Of a stretch of DNA of 64,000 nt, positions 1 through 8,566 are shown one piece after another (position 1 is the stretch's first letter; each line of letters begins with the position of its first letter). Source of the DNA: Blastochloris tepida. Lineage in GTDB: Bacteria; Pseudomonadota; Alphaproteobacteria; Rhizobiales; Xanthobacteraceae. A program made the position numbers and the translations under genes. The DNA lies in contig NZ_AP018907.1 in the NCBI RefSeq assembly GCF_003966715.1, forward strand, positions 3,026,001-3,090,000. Direction: 5' to 3'. The notes below the pieces were generated by a model, which saw only the letters and a list, made by a program, of their open reading frames with translations, did no database searches and was not told the DNA's origin.

Positions 1-149
1 AACTTGCCGGAAAGGACCTTGCCGGAAAGGGACCCGCCAGACTGGCCCCCGCCTGCAACGGACCGATCGCCCTGGCGGCGGCGCGGAAAGCCCTTGAGCG
101 AGGGGGGCCGGCCGGTCAACAATGCTCCTTCGCCCAGGGGTCGAGCACC

Positions 150-1037
150 GTGACCGCGATCATCGCCGACATCGACCCGCCTTTCGACCTGATCGAGCCG
201 GCCGCGCCCGCCGCGCCGGTGCTGTTCAGTTCGCCCCACAGCGGGCGCACCTACCCGCCCGATTTCCTCGCCAGCGTCCGGCTGTCGCTCGCCACGCTGC
301 GCCGCTCCGAGGACAGCTTCGTCGACGAATTGTTCGAGGGGGCGCGGGCGCTGTCCATGCCGTTCCTGCGGGCGCATTTTCCGCGCTCCTTCATCGACCT
401 CAACCGCGAGCCCTACGAGCTCGACCCGGCGATGTTCGACGGCCGGCTGCCGCCCTACGCCAATACCCGCTCGCTGCGGGTTGTCGGCGGGCTCGGCACC
501 ATCGCCCGCGTGGTCGGCGATGCCGTCGAGATCTATGACCGCCGCCTGCCGGTCGAGGCGGCGCTGGCGCGCATCGACGCCTATTACATGCCCTACCACC
601 GCACGCTGCGCCGGGTGCTCAGCCGCCTGCACCGCCGGTTCGGCATCGCCGTGCTGATCGACTGCCACTCGATGCCGTCGAGCGCGGTGTGCCGCGAGGA
701 GCGGCCGAAGGCCGACGTAGTGATCGGCGACCGCTACGGCACGAGCTGCTCGCCGCTGATCGTCGATCTGGTGGAGGGCACGCTGCGGGCGCTGGGCTAC
801 ACCGTGGCACGCAACAAGCCCTATGCCGGGGGCTTCATCACCGAGCACTACGGCACCCCGGCCATGGGGCTGCACGCCATTCAGATCGAGATCAACCGGG
901 CGCTCTATCTCGACGAGGCGCAGTTCCGCCCCTCGGAGCGCTTTGCGCGCATGCGCGCCGATATCGACGTGCTGGTGGGACGGCTCGCCGAGATGCCCTA
1001 CCGCGACCTCGTCGCCTTTCCGGCGGCGGCGGAGTGA
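150..1037 (+). CDS. N-formylglutamate amidohydrolase family protein
   Basis: A 295-residue protein of the N-formylglutamate amidohydrolase (HutG-like) family. These cytoplasmic zinc hydrolases release formate from N-formylglutamate or related formylated amino acids. Visible family marks are the SSPHSGR motif near residue 28, FIDLNREPYELD near 80-95, LIDCHSMPS near 170 and a QIEINR block near 245. Length is normal for the family. The start is the GTG at 150, preceded by an AGGGG-like ribosome site. No other hut genes are nearby, so the true substrate and pathway are uncertain. Confidence 0.93.
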   Translation: MTAIIADIDPPFDLIEPAAPAAPVLFSSPHSGRTYPPDFLASVRLSLATLRRSEDSFVDELFEGARALSMPFLRAHFPRSFIDLNREPYELDPAMFDGRLPPYANTRSLRVVGGLGTIARVVGDAVEIYDRRLPVEAALARIDAYYMPYHRTLRRVLSRLHRRFGIAVLIDCHSMPSSAVCREERPKADVVIGDRYGTSCSPLIVDLVEGTLRALGYTVARNKPYAGGFITEHYGTPAMGLHAIQIEINRALYLDEAQFRPSERFARMRADIDVLVGRLAEMPYRDLVAFPAAAE

Positions 1038-1309
1038 TCCGCCAGCCGGCGCCGCGCCCCGCGGTCTGCAAACGCCCTTCCGAGACAAGGACTTCGCGCC
1101 GGGCCGGCGCGGGAGACGCGAATCGGTCTCAGCCGCAACGTTGCACCGCACCCGCGCGACCAACCACAAATCGGCGAATGCGTGCGATATCAGGCTTGCG
1201 GTTTTCGCATACGGCGCTATCAGTTTCGTGCGAGAGTGGTTCCGCTCGGCGGTCCGCTCGAGCGGGAGGCGTGCGCACAGAACAGGCCTGCAGAGCCGCA
1301 GTGGCGTCC

Positions 1310-1410
1310 GCCAAAAAGAAAGAGGCCGCCCCGTAAACGGAGCGGCCCAAGTCTAGGGAGGAAACGCCCAAGGAGGGCAGCGGTATTGCGACGCGACCGC
1401 AATACCGCGC
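1310..1410 (-). ncRNA. Candidate small RNA with its own promoter and terminator
   Basis: On the minus strand a promoter-like pair can be read: TTGCCT at 1445-1440 and CATATT at 1422-1417, with a 17-base spacer. Downstream is a perfect 11-bp hairpin (1380-1390 with 1398-1408). It is followed by a stretch carrying two CCTCC motifs (anti-Shine-Dalgarno-like) and then a GC-rich hairpin (1324-1333 with 1338-1347) running into a T-rich tract at 1323-1313. This is the anatomy of a roughly 100-nt rho-independent sRNA. No convincing reading frame lies inside. The family is not recognised; alphaproteobacterial sRNAs with anti-SD loops are known, but membership is inference. Confidence 0.5.
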
Positions 1411-1633
1411 TGCAACAATATGGCTGTGCGCCGCAAAAAAGGCAATCCCCCTGACGCATTTTTATCTAAGTGTCTATAACATAATGTTTTTTATAGCGCC
1501 TGAGGCGCTGGCGCGCCGTTCGGCCGCAACGGGAGCGGTAATTCAGAACCGCACCAGCGCTCCAAGACGCCGATCCGGGCCGTTCTCCGGCCGGGCAAAC
1601 GGCTTTTCGGCCCCTCCCGAGGTCCGCACGCGG

Positions 1634-1684
1634 ACGCAGCCCGTTTGGCGACGCAACCTGTTTGGCGACGTAACCCGTTTGGCG
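1634..1684. repeat. Three tandem 17-bp units
   Basis: Three consecutive 17-bp copies of ACGCAGCCCGTTTGGCG-type sequence (1634-1650, 1651-1667, 1668-1684) with one or two differences each. They lie in the non-coding 1038-1896 stretch. Apart from this repeat, the small RNA candidate and an AT-rich patch around 1460-1500, I see no gene in that stretch. Confidence 0.75.
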
Positions 1685-1896
1685 ACGACAGACGCGCGGC
1701 AATGACGGGTGAGCGCAAACACAAGCGAGCGACAGTCCAGCGGCGTTCGCGAACCGATCGGCCGGAAACGTCTCGTACCCGGCCGCGAACGCGGACCGTT
1801 GGTTCCGGTCGCGGATTTTCGCGAAATCTCTGATTTCCCAAAAGAAAATCCGCGAGAGGCAACGGCCCCACGCGTCAGCGTCTGGGGCCGTTGGTC

Positions 1897-2730
1897 TCAG
1901 TCCTTGCGCACGATCGGCTTGTCCGAGCCCGGGAAATAGCCCTTGGTCTCGGGCGGCGGCACCGTCGGCGGCGGCTGGGTGATGAGCGCGAGCACCGGAT
2001 CGGCGGCCCGCTCCTGCAGCGACTTGAGCGCGCGCTCGGCCTCCATGGCGATCGGCGCCGGCTGCGCCACCAGCAGGTTTTCCATAGCATCGCGGTAGAT
2101 CGCGATGCGCTGGGCGAGGGCCGAGCGCACCGCGTCGATCAGCATCTTGTTCTCCTCGACACGCGCCATCACCTGCTCGCGCTGCATGTCGCTTACCGCC
2201 TGCACGAAGCGGAAGCTCTCGGTGCGGATGCGATCCATCTCGGCGACGTGGGCGGCGACCCGCACGAACGGGCCGATGCGGTCGCGGTCGGAGCGGATGT
2301 CGTCGATCAGCCGCTGCCAGCGGGCGGTGGTCGAGCGGAACTGGTAGGTCAGCAGCGCCTGGGTGTAGAGGCCCGGCGCCGGCTCCAGCGGGCCGTTGTT
2401 GGGCAGGATGCGCGGCGCCCGCAGCTCGGCCACCGGCAGGCTCAGGAACTTGAAGCCCTCGGGCGGGGCCAGATAGGCGTAGGCGCGGTCGCGCAGCTGG
2501 CGCTCGTCGTCGGTCATGGCGACCAGCGACACCGGCTCGCCGCGCACGGAGGCGAAGGCGCCGCCGACCACCGGCAGCACGTCGTCGCGGACGACATTGG
2601 GGCGCGGCCGGGCGAAATCGCCCTCAAGCTGGGCGCAACCGCCGGCCAGCGTGGCGATCAGGCCCGCGGCAGCGGCCGGGCGGCAACGAAACCGGATCAT
2701 GAGCGCGCGGGTCATGGGTGAACGGGTCAT
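1897..2730 (-). CDS. Conserved rhizobial lipoprotein of unknown function
   Basis: A 277-residue predicted lipoprotein. A short basic N terminus and hydrophobic segment end in the lipobox LAGGC, so the mature protein should be anchored by an acylated cysteine. The rest is soluble and helical, with a long Arg/Glu-rich central part (about residues 130-250) and a Pro-rich tail. The start at 2730 is chosen because its ATG overlaps the stop of the upstream gene in an ATGA, which suggests translational coupling; ATGs at 2715 and 2700 are alternatives. Similar lipoproteins with a GDFxRPRPNVV motif after the cysteine occur in Bradyrhizobiaceae as I recall them. No function is known. Confidence 0.8.
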   Translation of the reverse strand: MTRSPMTRALMIRFRCRPAAAAGLIATLAGGCAQLEGDFARPRPNVVRDDVLPVVGGAFASVRGEPVSLVAMTDDERQLRDRAYAYLAPPEGFKFLSLPVAELRAPRILPNNGPLEPAPGLYTQALLTYQFRSTTARWQRLIDDIRSDRDRIGPFVRVAAHVAEMDRIRTESFRFVQAVSDMQREQVMARVEENKMLIDAVRSALAQRIAIYRDAMENLLVAQPAPIAMEAERALKSLQERAADPVLALITQPPPTVPPPETKGYFPGSDKPIVRKD

Positions 2731-2951
2731 GGCCGCGTCTGCCCCCAAACGCCGGCCTGGCTCGACGGCCGGCAATCGGCAGCCGGCATGCACGGGGCAG
2801 GGCCGCCCGCCTCGCCCAGGCGCTCGACGCGCACCGCCGGCAGGATCACCACCTCGGCGCCCGCGGCGCCGGCATTTGTGTCGCAGGCGCGCGCGCTATT
2901 CGGTGCCGGCGGCGAAAGCCGCTCCACCGGAAACCTGAGCACCGTGCCCAT
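2727..2951 (-). CDS. Small conserved hypothetical protein
   Basis: A 74-residue protein beginning MGTVLRFP and carrying an AEVVILPAVRVER segment. I recognise that pattern from small rhizobial hypothetical proteins. A strong GGGGGAGAGG ribosome site lies directly before the ATG at 2951. Its stop overlaps the start of the downstream lipoprotein gene by ATGA, so the two form an operon. That operon is transcribed away from the DUF2336 gene at 3175. No function can be assigned. Confidence 0.65.
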   Translation of the reverse strand: MGTVLRFPVERLSPPAPNSARACDTNAGAAGAEVVILPAVRVERLGEAGGPAPCMPAADCRPSSQAGVWGQTRP

Positions 2952-3044
2952 TCCCCTCTCCCCCATGGCCGTATCGACGTCCGTATCGGCGTCCGCCGTC
3001 GCGACCGGCCGGCTTCGATCGGGCCGATTAAGGGGCCGGTAAGG

Positions 3045-3059
3045 TTAACAGCCTGTTAA
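3045..3059. promoter_or_regulatory. Candidate CtrA-binding site
   Basis: TTAACAGCCTGTTAA is a perfect palindrome that also matches the CtrA full-site consensus TTAA-N7-TTAA. It lies between two divergent units, about 94 bp upstream of the operon starting at 2951 and 116 bp upstream of the gene at 3175. A PAS histidine kinase of DivJ/PleC type is encoded nearby. Confidence 0.55.
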
Positions 3060-3174
3060 ATGCTCGGCCGATAGGGTCGTCCCCGCCAGCACGCCGCCCG
3101 AGTCGCCCCGCCGACACGGCCGGCAAGGCCGCCTGCAGAGACGACGTGCAAAGACGACCCTTGAGCCGAGCTTC

Positions 3175-4233
3175 ATGACGACCAGAACGCCCAATATTCG
3201 CGGCCTCATCACCCTCGCCCGGCAGGAGGGGGTCGACATTCGCCCAACGCTCGTGCGGGTGATCACCGATCTCTATGTCGGCGAGCCGGTCCACAGCGCG
3301 GCCGAGGTGGAGCGCTACACCGAACTGGCGCGCCACATGCTCGAAGCGGTCGACGAGGGCTCGCGAATCGCGGTGGCGATGAAGCTCGCGCGTTATCCGC
3401 AGGCGCCGCGCGAGATCCTGATGATGCTCGCCGTCGACACCATCGCGGTGGCCGAGCAGGTGCTGGCACGCGCGCATTTCGCCGAGGCCGATCTTCTCCA
3501 GCTCGCCGACATGCTCGACGATCAGCGCCGCCGGATCATCGCCAAGCGGCCGGACCTGCCGGCTTCGGTGGCGGAACACCTCGTCGCGCTGGAATATGGC
3601 CGCTCGCAGAGCGCCGCGCGAGACCCGCTCCGCCCCACACCAAGGCTCGACGCCGCCCCCGAACTCCAGCCCGATCTCTCCCAGCCGGATCCGGCCCAGC
3701 CCGCGGAGACCGCGGCGCCGCTGCCCTGGCTGCCGAGCCCGCCCGCCGCGGTGCCGGCCGGGCGGCGCGCGCCGCTGCCGCTGGCCAACCCGGCGGACTA
3801 TGCGTTCGCCGCGGCCGAGCTGGAGCAGGCGGCGCTGCAGAAGCGCACCGACGACTTCATCGACGTGCTCGCCCGGGTGTTCGAGCTCGATCGCGGCAAG
3901 GCGGAGGAGATCGTCGCCGACCCCAGCGGCCAGCCGGTGGCCATCGCCTGCCGGGCGCTCGGCATGTCGAGCGACGCCTTCTCGCGCATCATGCTGTTTC
4001 TCGATCCCACGATCGGCCGCTCGGTAGCGCTGGTATTCCAGCTCGCCGAATATTACGGCCGGCTGTCGGTGGCCGAGGCGCGCGAGGTGACGGCGCTGTG
4101 GCGCGAATCGCGGCGCCCCGGCGGACGCCACATGCCGGCGACCTCGCCGGACGGCACCGGGCGCCACAGCTTCGAGCCGCGGCGCGGCGCGCCGTCCCTG
4201 CCGGCCGAAACCCGCACGACGCTACGGCGGTAA
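3175..4233 (+). CDS. DUF2336 domain protein
   Basis: A 352-residue soluble helical protein of the DUF2336 family, which is common in alphaproteobacteria and has unknown biochemistry. The HEAT-like helical part covers roughly residues 20-150, with segments such as RHMLEAVDEGSR and AVAEQVLARA. An Ala/Pro-rich linker spans about 150-210 and a second helical part about 220-320. A candidate CtrA box lies upstream. The gene converges on DUF1491 at 4240, with only 6 bp between stop codons. A cell-cycle or signalling link is inference from context only. Confidence 0.85.
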   Translation: MTTRTPNIRGLITLARQEGVDIRPTLVRVITDLYVGEPVHSAAEVERYTELARHMLEAVDEGSRIAVAMKLARYPQAPREILMMLAVDTIAVAEQVLARAHFAEADLLQLADMLDDQRRRIIAKRPDLPASVAEHLVALEYGRSQSAARDPLRPTPRLDAAPELQPDLSQPDPAQPAETAAPLPWLPSPPAAVPAGRRAPLPLANPADYAFAAAELEQAALQKRTDDFIDVLARVFELDRGKAEEIVADPSGQPVAIACRALGMSSDAFSRIMLFLDPTIGRSVALVFQLAEYYGRLSVAEAREVTALWRESRRPGGRHMPATSPDGTGRHSFEPRRGAPSLPAETRTTLRR

Positions 4234-4239
4234 ACCGCG

Positions 4240-4590
4240 TCAGCGCGGCACCAGCGGCTCCAGGAAGTGGCGGCCGGCGCGGTCCTCCACCGTCACGATC
4301 CACAGATCGGAATCGAAGCGCAGCTCGCGCGCCAGGATCGCGTCCGCCTCGGCGGCGGCGATGGTGTCGTCCGCGTGCAGCGGCGTGAAGGCGCGATCGG
4401 GCGCGGCCTCATCGAACGCGCTTTGCGGCGCCGGGCCATAGAGCGCGACGCGGCCGTCGAGCCGGTCGACCTCGACGAAGACGGCGCCGGCCTCCTCCGA
4501 GCCGCGGCGGCGCACCACGGCATAGGCGCCCTCGATCTGGCAGCGCCGCAGATAGGCCGAAACCCAGATCGCGCTCTTGAGGCGGCTCAT
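4240..4590 (-). CDS. DUF1491 family protein
   Basis: A 116-residue protein matching the small alphaproteobacterial DUF1491 family: MSRLKSAIWVSAYLRR at the N terminus, a GAVFVEVD strand and DLWIVTVEDRAG near the C terminus. The start ATG overlaps the stop of the upstream peptidoglycan-binding gene by 4 bp (4587-4590). It is therefore the last gene of a three-gene unit led by a histidine kinase. Function unknown. Confidence 0.88.
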   Translation of the reverse strand: MSRLKSAIWVSAYLRRCQIEGAYAVVRRRGSEEAGAVFVEVDRLDGRVALYGPAPQSAFDEAAPDRAFTPLHADDTIAAAEADAILARELRFDSDLWIVTVEDRAGRHFLEPLVPR

Positions 4591-5432
4591 TCGATCGGCA
4601 TGCCGCTCACCGCGGCGAGCTCGCGCACCAGCCGGTCGCTGATCTCGCCGGTGACCGGCAGATTGCGGTCGCGCTCGAAGCGCTGGACGGCGGCGCGGGT
4701 CTCGCCGCCGGGGCGCCCGTCCGGCCGCACCGGCCCGTAGCCGAGGCGGGCCAGCGCCCGCTGGACGGCGACGGTGCGGGTGTCGACCACCGGCAGCGGC
4801 GGCCGCGGCGGCGGCTTGGTCTCGGCGTGTTTCAGCGCCGCCAGCAGCGCCTCGGTCGGCTCGCCCGATTCGTGCCAGCCCAGCGCCAGCTCGATGTCGC
4901 GGATCGCCGCCTCGGTCTTGGGGCCGAGCACGCCGTCCGGCGGCCCGTCATAGAGGCCGTGGCGCTGCAGCTCGCGCTGCAGGTCGGCGATGATCTGCTG
5001 GCGCGGCCTTGCGGCGGGCGTCGCCGCCGGCGGCGCCACCGACGCGGTGGCATTCAAGGCAACCGGCCGGGCCACCGGCAGCGGCGCCAAGCTGCCGGTC
5101 GCCTCGCCCTGGACGGCCTTTGCCGCCAGCGCCTTGGGGTCGAGCAGCTTCGACTCCAGACTTTTCGAGTCCTGCCCCTTCGCGGCGGCGCCGGACGCGA
5201 CCTTCGACGCCTCCGCCTTGGGGGTGGCGGCGACGATCGGCGCCGGGTGCGGCCCGCTCTGCATCATCAGGGCGTTGACGGCGACCGCGCCGGACGCAAC
5301 CGCGATCAGCGCCAGCCCCACGGCATCGGCCGGGCGCAGCCCGAGCGCCTCGCTCGCACGGCGCATCAAGCCGCGCTGGGTGTGCTCATCGGCCGGACTG
5401 CCCCAGCCTTCCTCGACCATTTCGCTACGCAC
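4587..5432 (-). CDS. Membrane-anchored peptidoglycan-binding protein
   Basis: A 281-residue protein with one membrane segment near residues 35-55, an Ala/Lys/Ser-rich spacer and two peptidoglycan-binding-1 repeats. The first is around LQRELQRHGLYDGPPDGVLG and the second around ALARLGYGPVRPDGRPG near the C terminus. I choose the GTG at 5432 because AGGGAG lies 10 bp before it; an in-frame ATG at 5420 is the alternative. The start lies inside the end of the kinase gene, and the stop overlaps the DUF1491 start, so coupled translation is likely. The role is probably envelope-related. Confidence 0.8.
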   Translation of the reverse strand: MRSEMVEEGWGSPADEHTQRGLMRRASEALGLRPADAVGLALIAVASGAVAVNALMMQSGPHPAPIVAATPKAEASKVASGAAAKGQDSKSLESKLLDPKALAAKAVQGEATGSLAPLPVARPVALNATASVAPPAATPAARPRQQIIADLQRELQRHGLYDGPPDGVLGPKTEAAIRDIELALGWHESGEPTEALLAALKHAETKPPPRPPLPVVDTRTVAVQRALARLGYGPVRPDGRPGGETRAAVQRFERDRNLPVTGEISDRLVRELAAVSGMPIE

Positions 5433-7254
5433 GCTTGCGAATCTCCCTGGTCTCGTCGCCGGCTGCAGCATCCTCCTGGTGGGCGCGGCGCGGCAGCGGG
5501 GTGACCACGGCCGCGGACCGGGCCGGGTGGCGTGCCGACTCGCCGTCGCGCGGCAGCCGGACGGTGACCAGCGTACCCTCGCCCAGCCGGCTGGCGATTT
5601 CGAGGCGGCCGCCGTGCAGCTCGACAAGGCCCTTGACCACCGACAGGCCGAGCCCGCTGCCCTCGAACGGCCGGTCATAGGCCGAGCCGCACTGGAAGAA
5701 CGGCGCGCCGAGGCGCGGCAGGTCGGCGGCGTCGATGCCGATGCCGGTGTCGGCGACCGCGAGGCACACGTCGCTGCCCTCGATCGCGGCGCGCACCGTC
5801 ACCGTGCCGCCGGGCTTGGTGAACTTCACCGCATTGGAGATGAGGTTGATCAGGATCTGCTTCAGCGCGCGCCGGTCGGCGACGATCTCGGGCAGGTCGG
5901 CGTCGATCTCCGCCGACAGCGACAGCCCGGCCGCCTGCGCCTTCAGCGCCATCATCTCGCAGCAGCCCTCGACCACCGGCTTCAGCGCGAACGGCTCGGC
6001 CAGCACGTCGAATTTGCCCGATTCGATGCGCGAGACGTCGAGGATGCCGTTGACCACGCCGAGCAGGTGATGCCCCGATTCGTGGATCAAGCGGGCATAG
6101 TCGCCGCGCTTCTGTGCATCGAGCGGCATGCGGCGTTCATTGAGCAGGATCTCGGCAAAGCCGATGATGGCGTTGAGCGGCGTGCGCAGTTCGTGCGTCA
6201 TGGTGGCGAGGAAGCGTGTCTTGGCGCGGTCGGCGCGTTCGGCCTCGCAGCGGGCGAGTTCGAGCGTCTCCTCCTGCCGCTTGCGCTCGGAGATGTCGCG
6301 GGTCACCGCCACCACCGGCCGGCGCGTGCCGTTCGGCACGCCGTCCTCGACCGGCCGGCAGCGCATCTCCACCCACACATGGCCGGCTTCGGCGAGGTCT
6401 TCGGCGCTGCCGCGCCGCAGGCGGAACTCGACCGCACCCGGCGCGCCCTCGGCGGTGGCGCGGCTCAGCGCGGAGAGATAGGCGGGCCTGTCGGCGACAT
6501 GGACGCGGGCGAACAGGCCGTCGCCGGCAAGCTCGGACGGCGCAACGCCGAGCAGCGATTCGGCGGCCGGCGAGACGAAGGTGACGGCGCCGTTCGGCGC
6601 ATGGCGGGTGACAAGGTCCGTCATGTGCTCGGCGAGCAGGCGGTAGCGCGCATCGTGGACGTGCTGCAGCCGCTCCACCGAGGCCATCAGTGCGCCGGAG
6701 CCGAGCGCCAGCAGGGTGCCGTAGACCACCACTGCCAGCACTGCGAACAGCATCAGCGCGCCTTGCGGCGATGCATCGGCCGGCGGTACGAGGCCGAGGG
6801 CGCCGGCTGCGAACAGGCCGAGCGCCGCGACAAGCGCGATCGCGCCCGCGCCGATCATCACCCGCCGGTTCCCAGACAGCGAGGCCTGCAGCGGGATCAC
6901 CGCGAGCCACACCAGGGCCGGCGAGGCGGGGCCGCCGGTGGCCGAAGCGATGGTGAGGGCAAGGCCGGCATGGGCCGCGGCCGAGGCGAGATGGGCGGCA
7001 GCAAACCGGCCGCTCGCCGACAGGAACCACGCCAGTGCCAGCGGGCTCGCCAGCCAAGCGAGTGCTGCGACCGCCGCCGCATCGGGCGCGCCGCGGATTG
7101 CGAGATAGAGCGGAAACAGCGCCAGCGCCGCCACCCCGGCGCCGAGATGGCTGCCGATGAAGGCGCGATGGCGGGCCGCAGCCAGAGCGTCGGCACGGAC
7201 ACTCGGGTGCACGAGCCCGTCAATGTAGGTCCGGATCGGCTCGAACACCGGCAC
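5425..7254 (-). CDS. Membrane PAS-domain sensor histidine kinase (DivJ/PleC type)
   Basis: A 609-residue sensor kinase. Several hydrophobic helices fill about residues 25-200 and a PAS domain lies at about 205-325. The phosphoacceptor helix carries His354 in MTHELRTPLNAIIGF, and the ATPase domain has an N box (NLISNAVKFT), DTGIGI and GSGLGLSVVKG. It should autophosphorylate and pass phosphate to a separate response regulator; no receiver domain or partner gene is present here. The H-box sequence resembles the cell-cycle kinases DivJ and PleC, but orthology is not established. It leads a unit with a peptidoglycan-binding protein and DUF1491. Confidence 0.88.
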   Translation of the reverse strand: MPVFEPIRTYIDGLVHPSVRADALAAARHRAFIGSHLGAGVAALALFPLYLAIRGAPDAAAVAALAWLASPLALAWFLSASGRFAAAHLASAAAHAGLALTIASATGGPASPALVWLAVIPLQASLSGNRRVMIGAGAIALVAALGLFAAGALGLVPPADASPQGALMLFAVLAVVVYGTLLALGSGALMASVERLQHVHDARYRLLAEHMTDLVTRHAPNGAVTFVSPAAESLLGVAPSELAGDGLFARVHVADRPAYLSALSRATAEGAPGAVEFRLRRGSAEDLAEAGHVWVEMRCRPVEDGVPNGTRRPVVAVTRDISERKRQEETLELARCEAERADRAKTRFLATMTHELRTPLNAIIGFAEILLNERRMPLDAQKRGDYARLIHESGHHLLGVVNGILDVSRIESGKFDVLAEPFALKPVVEGCCEMMALKAQAAGLSLSAEIDADLPEIVADRRALKQILINLISNAVKFTKPGGTVTVRAAIEGSDVCLAVADTGIGIDAADLPRLGAPFFQCGSAYDRPFEGSGLGLSVVKGLVELHGGRLEIASRLGEGTLVTVRLPRDGESARHPARSAAVVTPLPRRAHQEDAAAGDETREIRKRA

Positions 7255-7310
7255 GCACGCAACTCCCCGCGCAGAAGCGCTTTCACGGGAGGCATCGTGA
7301 CATCCGCCCC

Positions 7311-7325
7311 TTAAATGAAGCCTAA
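7311..7325 (-). promoter_or_regulatory. Weak CtrA-like site upstream of the kinase
   Basis: Read on the minus strand, TTAG-N7-TTAA differs from the CtrA consensus at one position. It lies about 57 bp upstream of the histidine kinase start. Rated low because a single such match is expected by chance in a long window. The 340-bp gap 7315-7655 otherwise shows no gene. Confidence 0.25.
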
Positions 7326-7655
7326 GCGGACGGCCCGGAAAGACTCTGGAAGCCCTAACGATGCGTTGAGGCTGGCGCTTTCGCGTTCATGGTGAATAAC
7401 GGGTGAAGACTCCGCAGCCCTGCATCACCCATGCCCAGCCGGCCTCGCGCCATTTGCTGAGAGGCCGGCGGCCGAAACGGCGCAACTGCGATTCAAGTTC
7501 GCAGAAAACGCTCCGATGATTTGAACCGATTGCGCGGCGCAATGAAGAGCAAATCGAAACCAATCCCTGCTAGATCTTGGGCCTCGCCATCCGGGCGCGG
7601 GCCGTGTCGTTGCCCGGCCGGGTGCGCGGCGCGGACGGACAATCGGGGTTCCTGA

Positions 7656-8057
7656 ATGGGGTTCCTGCTCAGAGCGACGTTGCTGCTGGTGGTGGTGCTG
7701 GCGCTGATCCCGACCGGCAGCGGCACGGACTCGCGCACCGGGGCGGTCGGGGCGGGCGATGCGATGTCGGCCGCCCAGGCCGCCATCGAGGACGCGCGGG
7801 GATTCTGCACCCGCCAGCCGGACGCCTGCGCGTTCGCCAGCCGCTTCGCCGCCACACTGACCGACAAGGCGGAGGCGGCCGCCAAGATGCTCTATGAGTT
7901 CCTGCGCGACCAGAGCGCCAACCGCGCCAACCCGGCGACCACCGGCAGCATCCGCGAATCGGCCGATGCCGGCAATGCCGACCACACGCTGGCGCCGAGC
8001 GAGCGCGGCGTGCCCTGGCACGCCCCGGATGCGCCGCCGCCGCGCCGGCACGAGTGA
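7656..8057 (+). CDS. DUF5330 family protein
   Basis: A 133-residue protein of the rhizobial DUF5330 family. An N-terminal hydrophobic segment (residues 3-20, LLRATLLLVVVLALIP) is a signal anchor or signal peptide. It is followed by the family core with two cysteines (ARGFCTRQPDACAFA near residues 48-61) and a Pro-rich tail. Probably exported or membrane-anchored in the envelope. The ATG at 7656 gives a proper hydrophobic N terminus. Function unknown. Confidence 0.8.
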   Translation: MGFLLRATLLLVVVLALIPTGSGTDSRTGAVGAGDAMSAAQAAIEDARGFCTRQPDACAFASRFAATLTDKAEAAAKMLYEFLRDQSANRANPATTGSIRESADAGNADHTLAPSERGVPWHAPDAPPPRRHE

Positions 8058-8135
8058 TCGCACAAGGAAGGAACAGGCGGGCACAGCGGCCGGCACAACG
8101 GCAAATCGGTTCCCGCGGCGGCTGCGACGCTCTAT

Positions 8136-8564
8136 ATGTCGTGCATGACGCTTGATGAAATCACCGAGAATTTCGCGCTGCTCGACGACTGGGAAGACCG
8201 CTACCGGTATCTCATCGAGCTCGGACGGCTGATGCCGCCCTTCCCGGCCGAGGCCCGCACCGACGCCAACAAGGTGCAGGGCTGCGCCAGCCAGGTGTGG
8301 CTGTCGACGCGGATCGAGCCGGGGCCGGAGCCGATCCTCACCTTCACCGGCGACAGCGACGCCCACATCGTCAAGGGGCTGATCGCCGTGCTGGTGGCGC
8401 TCTATTCCGGACAGCCGGCGCGGGCGATCCTCGACACCGACGCCATCGAGCTGTTCGACCGTTTCGGCCTGCGCGAGCACCTGACGCCGCAGCGCTCCAA
8501 CGGCCTGCGCTCGATGATCGAGCGCGTCCGCGCCGACGCCCGCGCCGCGCTGGCGGAAGCGTAG
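8136..8564 (+). CDS. SufE family cysteine-desulfuration protein
   Basis: A 142-residue SufE-like protein. SufE accepts a persulfide from a cysteine desulfurase (SufS) and passes sulfur to iron-sulfur cluster assembly in the cytoplasm. The active-site cysteine lies in NKVQGCASQVW at about residue 49, the family hallmark, and DDWEDRYRYLIELG near the N terminus also fits. Start uncertain: ATG at 8136 or at 8145 (MTLDEI, closer to family N termini). No suf operon is adjacent, which is usual for stand-alone rhizobial sufE. Confidence 0.92.
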   Translation: MSCMTLDEITENFALLDDWEDRYRYLIELGRLMPPFPAEARTDANKVQGCASQVWLSTRIEPGPEPILTFTGDSDAHIVKGLIAVLVALYSGQPARAILDTDAIELFDRFGLREHLTPQRSNGLRSMIERVRADARAALAEA

Positions 8565-8566
8565 GA

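Noticed and set aside
1634..1684. CRISPR array
   Set aside because: Three directly abutting 17-bp units without spacers are a simple tandem repeat; no cas genes are in the window.
4990..7314. A 774-codon plus-strand open frame opposite the histidine kinase and peptidoglycan-binding genes
   Set aside because: High GC makes long antisense frames common. The translation is His/Arg/Gln-rich without any domain, while the minus strand encodes complete, recognisable proteins.
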